DNA from: Bacteroidales bacterium
GTDB lineage: Bacteria; Bacteroidota; Bacteroidia; Bacteroidales; B18-G4
Direction of reading: 5' to 3'
Assembly (NCBI GenBank): GCA_023132505.1
Contig: JAGLYE010000102.1
Coordinates: forward strand, 1 to 6,135
DNA length: 6,135 nt
A program made the position numbers and the translations under genes. Shown here piece by piece: positions 1-4,840 of the stretch. The number at the start of each line of letters is the position of its first letter. Within the stretch, counting starts at the first letter, position 1. The notes under the pieces were generated by a model, which worked only from the letters and a program-made list of their open reading frames with translations, made no database searches and was not told the DNA's origin.

Positions 1-573
1 TTTGCCGGCATCATCCTCGACCATCAGAACAAGGACATGCTGATCTTTGAAGGAAAGATTAATAAAAAATACTATGCGTTTACGCGTCCTTTGGGTCAAC
101 TATATTTTGATGCAGGTATGAAATCAGAATATTTGGCTGGTCCGTCAATCAACCTTGCTTCCTCCCCTGATCTGTATCACTGGAAACCAACCGATTTTCC
201 GTTTATCCGTTCAAAAAGAGGATCAGGATTCACAAACCGGATTGGCGGGGGTACTCCGCCAATTCCCACTCTGAAGGGTTGGCTGGCCTTATTCCATGGT
301 GTAGAAGCTAAAGAAAAAGTTGGGATATACCGGACCTACTGGGCATTATTGGATAATGAAAATCCTCACAATATCCTGAAGATCGAAGATAAAGAACCTC
401 TTCTGGAGTCAAAACCTGAATTAACGGAGGATATCAAAGACCAGGTATATTTGAATGATGTTGTTTTCACAACGGGGATCGTTGATGCCGGGGATCATTA
501 TATTATTGCCTCCGGCGAGTTGGATCTGGCCTGCAGGATCACACATATACCCAAATCGTTTTTTGGACTTTAA
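1..573 (+). CDS. Glycoside hydrolase family 130 protein (beta-mannoside phosphorylase/mannosidase), 3' part
   Basis: The reading frame is open from base 1, so the gene begins before the window; 190 C-terminal residues and a TAA stop are visible. The Met codon at 37 is not a credible start because the family motif DHQNKD (visible residues 7-12) lies before it. Five-bladed beta-propeller motifs of GH130 follow in order: SPDLYHW (55-61), NRIGGGTPPI (79-88), GWLALFHGVE (93-102), YRTYWALLD (110-118), NDVVFTTG (152-159) and GELDLACRI (172-180). Known members phosphorolyse beta-1,4- or beta-1,2-mannosides, and some are hydrolases. The catalytic Asp region and any signal peptide lie in the missing N-terminal half, so reaction and location cannot be fixed. 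Retained basic residues (Arg before IGGG, His in FHGV, Arg in YR) are compatible with phosphate binding, hence a phosphorylase is slightly favoured; this is inference. The gene is probably cotranscribed with the ABC ATPase 35 bp downstream. Confidence 0.85.
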   Translation, partial: FAGIILDHQNKDMLIFEGKINKKYYAFTRPLGQLYFDAGMKSEYLAGPSINLASSPDLYHWKPTDFPFIRSKRGSGFTNRIGGGTPPIPTLKGWLALFHGVEAKEKVGIYRTYWALLDNENPHNILKIEDKEPLLESKPELTEDIKDQVYLNDVVFTTGIVDAGDHYIIASGELDLACRITHIPKSFFGL

Positions 574-592
574 TGATATAATCTTAAATTTG
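562..592 (+). promoter_or_regulatory. Candidate Bacteroidota-type promoter before the ABC ATPase gene
   Basis: An exact match to the Bacteroidota -7 consensus TAnnTTTG (TAAATTTG, 585-592) is preceded by a TTTG (562-565) with a 19-nt gap, close to the spacing expected of a -33/-7 pair. The -33 part overlaps the last GH130 codons. Transcription would start near 599, leaving a leader of only about 10 nt before the ATG at 609. The region is AT-rich, so a chance match is possible. If real, the ATPase could be expressed independently of the GH130 gene. Confidence 0.3.
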
Positions 593-608
593 ATATTTTA
601 TTGAAGAT

Positions 609-1709
609 ATGGGCAATGTTAAGCTGAAAAATATAGCAAAGACTTACGATGGCAAGGTGGATGTTATCAGTGATGCCAGTTTCGAGATCAGGGATGGTGA
701 GTTTGTCGTTCTTGTAGGACCTTCAGGCTGTGGGAAAAGCACTCTTCTGCGAATGATCGCCGGACTGGAAGATATCACCAGGGGCGACCTTTATATTGAT
801 GATAAACGTGTAAATGACCTGCCACCAAAAGACAGGAACATCGCCATGGTCTTTCAGAACTATGCGCTTTACCCTCACATGACTGCCTACCAGAATATGG
901 CTTTTGGGCTTAAACTTAAAAAGGTGCGCAAATCAGAGATAGAGAAGCGTGTCAACAATGCGGCAGAAATCCTGGAAATAAAAGAATTGCTCCAGAGGAA
1001 GCCGAAAGCAATGTCGGGGGGCCAGAGACAAAGAATTGCAATAGGCAGGGCTATTGTCAGGAACCCGGAAGTATTCCTCTTCGATGAACCACTTAGTAAC
1101 CTTGATGCAAAACTCAGGGTACAGATGCGTGTGGAATTGCAAAGATTGCACCGGCGCCTGACAACTACTATGATCTATGTTACCCACGATCAGACCGAAG
1201 CCATGACATTAGGTGACCGGATCGTTGTGCTAAAGGACGGGGATATTATGCAGATTGGCACCCCCATGGAGTTATACAATGAGCCGGATAATATGTTTGT
1301 TGCAGGATTTATCGGCTCCCCACCGATTAATTTTATTGAAGGAGAAATAAAGAATTCAACAGACTTGGTTTTTGTAAACGAAAAATTGAACATAAATATT
1401 GGCCTTTCCCGGATTGCAAACAAGGGAATAAGTAAATATGCAAATAAGAGGATTGCAATGGGTATCAGGCCGGAGAATATTTCCGCAAGGCCATCAAATG
1501 AAAATAATTACCAGAAGGTTTCTATCCTGATAAGCGCTATCGAACAGATGGGAAATGAGATGCTTATTTATACACAACTTGATGATAAGCAGCTTACAGC
1601 GAGACTTTCACCGGATATAAGCATAAAGTCCGGAGATATGATGGATATTTATCTTGATGTTGACAAGATGCATTTTTTTGACCCGGAAACCAAAGAAGTG
1701 ATCATTTAA
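609..1709 (+). CDS. Sugar ABC transporter ATP-binding protein, MalK/UgpC/MsmX type
   Basis: This 366-residue protein is a full-length CUT1-type transport ATPase (E. coli MalK is about 370 residues). It powers sugar import by binding a pair of inner-membrane permeases from the cytoplasmic side. The nucleotide-binding domain holds Walker [10 protein letters not shown] (37-45), Q-loop Gln83 ([10 protein letters not shown]), ABC signature MSGGQ (135-139, Met in place of the usual Leu), Walker B VFLFDEP (155-161), D-loop SNLD (163-166) and switch His193 (VTHDQ). The tail from about residue 235 is the MalK-like TOBE/regulatory region, opening with FIGSPPINF and carrying GIRPENI (285-291). All catalytic residues are intact. 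The start at 609 is favoured because the conserved N-terminal strand begins at once; no strong Shine-Dalgarno is visible, as is usual in Bacteroidota. Automatic pipelines often name such genes ugpC, malK or msmX; the substrate cannot be told from the ATPase. Its likely partner is the solute-binding lipoprotein at 2212-3501, which is transcribed towards it. Confidence 0.95.
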   Translation: MGNVKLKNIAKTYDGKVDVISDASFEIRDGEFVVLVGPSGCGKSTLLRMIAGLEDITRGDLYIDDKRVNDLPPKDRNIAMVFQNYALYPHMTAYQNMAFGLKLKKVRKSEIEKRVNNAAEILEIKELLQRKPKAMSGGQRQRIAIGRAIVRNPEVFLFDEPLSNLDAKLRVQMRVELQRLHRRLTTTMIYVTHDQTEAMTLGDRIVVLKDGDIMQIGTPMELYNEPDNMFVAGFIGSPPINFIEGEIKNSTDLVFVNEKLNINIGLSRIANKGISKYANKRIAMGIRPENISARPSNENNYQKVSILISAIEQMGNEMLIYTQLDDKQLTARLSPDISIKSGDMMDIYLDVDKMHFFDPETKEVII

Positions 1710-1720
1710 TAGTAAAGAAT

Positions 1721-1745
1721 CCCCCGATTACTCGGGGGCTTTCAT
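1721..1745 (+). terminator. Hairpin terminator after the ABC ATPase gene
   Basis: A perfect 7-bp GC-rich stem (CCCCCGA 1721-1727, TCGGGGG 1732-1738) closes a TTAC loop and starts 12 bp after the ATPase stop. It is preceded by AAAG and followed by CTTTC, which can extend the stem and give a short pyrimidine tract. The U-tract is weak, but position and stability fit an intrinsic terminator for the GH130-ATPase unit. Confidence 0.65.
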
Positions 1746-1899
1746 GAAATACCCAAATGGGGTGCATGAAACGTTTTCCCCCACAAATTCTAAGCACGAA
1801 TATCTAAATTCTAATGTCAGGTTAAAAATTAATTGAATCACTAAAATAGCGTTCACTTTTGAATGAATCAAGCAGTTAAGGGCATAGAAAAACGCTAAT

Positions 1900-1936
1900 G
1901 CAGGGGCTTTACTCACTTTCCGTTCGAAATGAAAAC
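1900..1936 (-). repeat. Dispersed repeat copy A (reverse orientation, degenerate)
   Basis: Read on the - strand this begins TTTTCATTTCGAACGG, continues AAAGTGAGTAAAG and ends CCCCTGC. It resembles copy C at 2089-2126, which reads GTCCTCTCGAAGG, then GAACGAAGTGACTGAG, then ending AGATCCCCT. The form GTCATTTCGA...GAAGTGA...GAGAAATC is a short dispersed intergenic repeat I recognise from many Bacteroidota genomes; copy number in this genome is unknown. Confidence 0.5.
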
Positions 1937-1969
1937 GCAAACTAAAATGGGAATGCGAACCGCTGGCTG

Positions 1970-2126
1970 AGGAGTTTTCTCCCTCGAGTCCTCGGGGTCG
2001 AAATGACAACGTCTAATTTTTAGAGGGGGGAAATGGCGGGGCGCGCTGTGCGCGCCCCGCCATTTCCCCTTGTTTAGATAACGACTCTGTCCTCTCGAAG
2101 GAACGAAGTGACTGAGAGATCCCCTT
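1970..2126. repeat. Foldback element: inverted repeat copies B and C flanking a perfect palindrome
   Basis: Copy B (1970-2010, reverse) and copy C (2089-2126, forward) face outward from the palindrome at 2027-2069. Read inwards to outwards, both arms run TTAGA, then GTC, a pyrimidine-rich block, TCGA, and finally a GAGA..CTCCTCAG or GAGA..CCCCTTAG end (11 of 15 terminal bases match between the arms). The layout, two inverted repeats around a hairpin, resembles a REPIN/MITE-like non-coding element. No transposase or RAYT-like gene is present in the window. Confidence 0.5.
2027..2069. repeat. Perfect 20-bp GC-rich palindrome with TGT loop
   Basis: The left arm (2027-2046) and right arm (2050-2069) are exact reverse complements over 20 bp, separated by the three bases TGT. 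The inner part is almost pure G/C (GGCGGGGCGCGC) and stands out in an AT-rich region. Two more G:T wobble pairs could be added at the base. Neither strand has a clear U-tract after the stem, so it is not a canonical intrinsic terminator, though it could stop polymerases, block exonucleases or be a mobile-repeat core. Confidence 0.9.
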
Positions 2127-2179
2127 AGCTTGCTTCTACGAAGAAGATTATTTTACCGGACACAATAAATTAAAAATCA

Positions 2180-2200
2180 GGATTTAGGATTTCGGATTTG
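2180..2200 (+). repeat. Three tandem 7-bp units (GGATTTA/C/G)
   Basis: GGATTTA (2180-2186), GGATTTC (2187-2193) and GGATTTG (2194-2200) follow without a gap, differing only in the last base. They lie 11 bases beyond the stop of the solute-binding protein gene. Probably a small slippage repeat with no assigned role. Confidence 0.6.
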
Positions 2201-2211
2201 GAAAACAATGA

Positions 2212-3501
2212 TCATTTCCCCAATAAAACATTAACTGCTTTTTCAGCATCTGCGATTGCTTTCTCAGGTGTTTTCTTGTGATAGATCACACAAGCCTCAT
2301 ATTCCTGAGAGATGATATCAAACACCTCTACTATCAATTCATGGCTGTCGACACCCTTAATATATTCAACCTGCTCTGCAAAAATCCTGGACATGGGGTG
2401 GGTCTTCAGGAACTCCTCAAAATAAGGATCTTCAGAAAGTGATTTCCTCCTGGGAAATTGTCCGGTGATCTCCATCAATTTCAGGTCTCCTTCCCTGCTG
2501 ATCATGGTTTTGATGAACTCCCACGAAGCCTGTGGATCTTTGCATGTGTTGAATAGTACAAGATTTTTGGGATTAGCATATGTATATACCGGTCCTTCAT
2601 GATCATCAGGGACAAGCATAGGATAGAAACTATATTCAATATGGTCAGGCTTGAATTTTTCGAGGTACCTGATCTGCCATGGGCCTGTAAATTGCGTATA
2701 GATCTTTTCCATCAGGAAGAGGTCTTGTGTTCCTGCCACTCGCTGCCTGGTGAAATAATTACTATCATACAATTGTTGGAGGAAGCTGAAAACTCCGATA
2801 GCATATTCATTATTGAATACAGCTCTGTTATTCTCAATCAATTTCCCCCCATCTGATGCTGCAAGGTACAATGGATAAAAATTAAATAATCGCTGGTACC
2901 AGATCACCATAACAGTAGTATAACCTATCCATTGATCCACATATCCATCCCCATCCTTATCCTTTTTGATCTCCTTAGCAGCTTCAAAGTATTTAGAATA
3001 GGTCGAAGGCAATCCATCGATCTGAAGATTATCTATAACATTAGTATTATAGAGGGTCATGATCGGGTTTACTTTCCATGGGATTTGATAAATATGGCCA
3101 TCAGCGGAGGTACTCTCTTTGATCACTTCATCTGAGCATCTTTCTCTAATAAAATCCCAAAAGCCATCCAGTGTATCAAATGGAATGAGTACGCCGGCCT
3201 TTGCATACATTTCGACACTTCCCTCCCACATATTGGCATATATATCAGGTGTTGTTTTGCCAACCACAGCAGCAAGGATGATCTCTTCACTCGACTGCCC
3301 TTCCGGTACCGGCTGGTGACGGATTGGATGAGCGGGATGCTCTTTGTTCCAGGTATCAATCGCTTGCCTTGTAAAAGTGATCTCCTGTGCATTATTGGAA
3401 GACCAGAATAACAACTCTTTGTCGCTGCCGGATCTTTTGCATGAAATAAAGGCAAGAGCAAGCAGAAGAAGAAAAACCGGAATATTTGACTTATTCTTCA
3501 T
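2212..3501 (-). CDS. Family-1 extracellular solute-binding lipoprotein of a sugar ABC importer
   Basis: This 429-residue protein has the length and pattern of CUT1 sugar-binding proteins (SBP_bac_1 type). Residues 1-20 form a signal peptide with a Lys-rich start and a leucine-rich core, ending in a relaxed lipobox (FIS-Cys21), so it is predicted to be a lipoprotein facing the periplasm. The mature part opens with KELLFWSSNN and AIDTWNKEHP, the usual first strand and helix; family-like blocks include TTPDIYANMW (83-92), IPWKVNPIMTLYNTN (140-154) and FTGPWQIRYL (271-280). An Asp-rich loop DKDGDGYVD (181-189) resembles the first part of an EF-hand and may bind calcium; the Glu expected at position 12 is not there. 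The ligand is probably an oligosaccharide, but its identity is inference. It runs in the same direction as the SusD and LamG genes and converges on the ATPase gene that probably serves it. No permease gene lies beside it. The start codon follows a terminator-like hairpin by five bases. Confidence 0.92.
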   Translation of the reverse strand: MKNKSNIPVFLLLLALAFISCKRSGSDKELLFWSSNNAQEITFTRQAIDTWNKEHPAHPIRHQPVPEGQSSEEIILAAVVGKTTPDIYANMWEGSVEMYAKAGVLIPFDTLDGFWDFIRERCSDEVIKESTSADGHIYQIPWKVNPIMTLYNTNVIDNLQIDGLPSTYSKYFEAAKEIKKDKDGDGYVDQWIGYTTVMVIWYQRLFNFYPLYLAASDGGKLIENNRAVFNNEYAIGVFSFLQQLYDSNYFTRQRVAGTQDLFLMEKIYTQFTGPWQIRYLEKFKPDHIEYSFYPMLVPDDHEGPVYTYANPKNLVLFNTCKDPQASWEFIKTMISREGDLKLMEITGQFPRRKSLSEDPYFEEFLKTHPMSRIFAEQVEYIKGVDSHELIVEVFDIISQEYEACVIYHKKTPEKAIADAEKAVNVLLGK

Positions 3502-3506
3502 AATGT

Positions 3507-3555
3507 AAAAAAAAGGCTGTCATAAAATCAAATAATAATTCTGACAGCCTTTTTT
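3507..3555 (-). terminator. Intrinsic terminator-like hairpin immediately upstream of the binding-protein gene
   Basis: Arms 3509-3522 and 3542-3555 are perfectly complementary over 14 bp (GGCTGTCA/TGACAGCC core plus six A:T pairs) around a 19-nt AT-rich loop. Read on the - strand, the GC-rich stem is followed by a run of eight T, then ACATT and the ATG at 3501. It may terminate transcripts coming from the SusD-LamG genes, and because it touches the start codon region it could also act as an attenuator for the binding-protein gene. It is symmetric enough to work on the + strand too (six T then A). Confidence 0.75.
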
Positions 3556-3572
3556 ATAGGATTCTAATCTAG

Positions 3573-3720
3573 TTAGTGTTCGTCCATAAAGTCGGTGTTT
3601 GGTTCAGAATGTTCGCTTTCGAGGCTTGCGAAGTATTTAAAACAAGGAGTCCACCTCAGGCGGATGACTGTTTTAAATACGAGCGTAACGATGAAAACGG
3701 ATATTCTGGATAAACACTAA
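3573..3720. repeat. 148-bp foldback (MITE-like) element between LamG and binding-protein genes
   Basis: Terminal inverted repeats TTAGTGTTCGTCCA (3573-3586) and TGGATAAACACTAA (3707-3720) match at 12 of 14 bases. A second perfect inverted pair, GTATTTAAAACA (3633-3644) and TGTTTTAAATAC (3669-3680), encloses an inner hairpin TCCACC-TCA-GGCGGA with one mismatch (3650-3664). Between these pairs the arms also pair partly (CAGAAT...CG...TTTC). Most differences are transitions, which remain G:U pairs in RNA. The left arm carries an extra ~18-base segment after TCCA. No open reading frame is inside. The right end stops exactly at the LamG stop codon. Whether it moved as a MITE or is a structured RNA tail is undecided. 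Confidence 0.6.
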
Positions 3721-4788
3721 TTATTCAACAACATTGGCTACTTCCCAGATATAAATCTGATTCACCTGAGTGCCTGTAAGAACGATGTTATACATTTTCA
3801 GATCATCAAGAGAACCTTTCAGGTATCCCAGCCATTCTTTCCATTCATAGGGATCGCCTGGTACATCTGAAAAGGCACTTGTAGGAAGCGATTGTCCAAT
3901 ACATATGTCAACAAGGGGATTTGGATCAACCGGTGTGCCTGTCGGGAAGTCATCCCATAACATAGTTTCCTCTCCATTGATATAAAATATCATTTCACCG
4001 CTTTGGTAAGTCATGGCAATATGAGTCCACACACCATTTTCAAGTATACCGGTGTTGGCGTCCTTATCAATCCATGCATTTTCTCCTGAGCCGTCATCTT
4101 TCAAAATTTTACGTGTGAAGAAAGGTTTGTTAGCGTCCTGAACCTGGAACTTCCAGCAATTCCAGATGTCATTGGAGAGGAAATAGCTATGTGCCCATGT
4201 TTCATAAAGATTGATCCAGGTCACAATTGTAAGTTCCGGAGGATTTAATGAAGGATCCTGAGGGACTACAATATTTCCGCCACCTTCAAACTTGTAGGCG
4301 TAATCAGCATTGCCAAAGCGGTCTTCGACAGAAATCACTGATCCGCCTCCCCAATTAACATGGCCGACCTCTAAAGTTCCATCATGGCTATTGCCGCTTG
4401 CATCAGTTGCATCGCCATTAAACAGCCAGTTTGCGATAAGGTTTTCAGGAGCAATCTCAGTGATCTTTTTAGACTCAAACCCATCGATTGCAGCCTGGAG
4501 GTTTACAACTGCGGCATCAACACTTGCCTGAATTCCGGCTGCGTTACGAACATCCGTGGCCAGATCAATCGCAACTTGGAAGGCAGCTTTTGAACCAGCT
4601 TCATATTCGCCAATGGCTGTTCCTTCCACTGCAGCGTCATGCAGATCCTGGGCTTCAGTGATCCTGGCATCAAGGACAGTAAAATCGACTGGTACCGGAT
4701 CATCATCATCCTTTTTACAATTTGTGAGGATCAGACTTGCCATCAATGGCACGATCAGAAACCACATTACATACTTCATTTTTTTCAT
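3721..4788 (-). CDS. LamG-domain surface lipoprotein, probable glycan-binding partner of SusD
   Basis: This 355-residue protein has a signal peptide ending in LILTN-Cys24. The next residues, KKDDDD, form an acidic lipoprotein export signal typical of Bacteroidota proteins shown on the cell surface. Residues about 36-107 are an Ala-rich helical segment resembling FIVAR/helical-bundle spacers (DARITEAQDLHDAAVEG, then VDAAVVNLQAAIDGF). Residues about 117-347 form a concanavalin A-like LamG/Laminin_G_3 domain, with the signatures WLFNGDATDASGNSHDGTL (121-139), TIVTWINLY (187-195), WTHIAMTYQSGEMIFYINGE (254-273) and GSLDDLKMYN (325-334). The likely job is binding glycan at the surface, as SusE/SusF or SGBP proteins do; no catalytic motif is seen. 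The gene follows the SusD gene after 52 bp in the same direction, so the two are probably one operon. A second in-frame Met at residue 4 is an alternative start. Binding specificity is unknown. Confidence 0.88.
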   Translation of the reverse strand: MKKMKYVMWFLIVPLMASLILTNCKKDDDDPVPVDFTVLDARITEAQDLHDAAVEGTAIGEYEAGSKAAFQVAIDLATDVRNAAGIQASVDAAVVNLQAAIDGFESKKITEIAPENLIANWLFNGDATDASGNSHDGTLEVGHVNWGGGSVISVEDRFGNADYAYKFEGGGNIVVPQDPSLNPPELTIVTWINLYETWAHSYFLSNDIWNCWKFQVQDANKPFFTRKILKDDGSGENAWIDKDANTGILENGVWTHIAMTYQSGEMIFYINGEETMLWDDFPTGTPVDPNPLVDICIGQSLPTSAFSDVPGDPYEWKEWLGYLKGSLDDLKMYNIVLTGTQVNQIYIWEVANVVE

Positions 4789-4840
4789 GGCATTAAGTTT
4801 TAAATTAGACTTTATTAAATATTAAGAGTAAAAAACATTT

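Larger units (their letters stand above)
1746..2211. other. Gene-free repeat-rich interval between convergent ABC genes
   Basis: No credible gene is seen here on either strand. The interval separates the convergent ATPase (+) and solute-binding protein (-) genes. Its first ~150 bases are AT-rich and featureless except for a weak 6-bp inverted repeat (TTCATG 1741-1746, CATGAA 1765-1770). From about 1900 to 2126 it consists of three degenerate copies of one repeat, two in reverse and one in forward orientation, around a perfect GC-rich palindrome. From 2180 to 2200 a 7-base unit is repeated three times. The only longer open frame (1728-2009, - strand) reads through these repeats and looks spurious. 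Confidence 0.7.

Noticed and set aside
37..573. GH130 gene beginning at the ATG at 37
   Set aside because: The frame is open to base 1 and the conserved DHQNKD motif precedes this Met; the visible part is also only about half of a GH130 protein.
1728..2009. 93-codon open frame on the - strand between the two ABC genes
   Set aside because: It reads through repeat copies A and B and the ATPase terminator, has no family resemblance, and its peptide is of the type produced by translating dispersed repeats.
2027..2069. Palindrome as a standard intrinsic terminator
   Set aside because: Neither strand shows a U-tract directly after the stem, and the ATPase gene already has a closer hairpin at 1721-1738.
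1900..2126. CRISPR-like array
   Set aside because: The three repeats are degenerate, in mixed orientation and unevenly spaced, and no cas gene is present.
2133..2146. Small hairpin CTTCT-ACGA-AGAAG as terminator of the binding-protein gene
   Set aside because: The stem is only 5 bp and weak, and no T-run follows on the - strand.
3123..3461. 112-codon open frame on the - strand inside the binding-protein gene
   Set aside because: It overlaps the well-supported solute-binding protein in another frame and shows no recognisable motif; it is a shadow frame.
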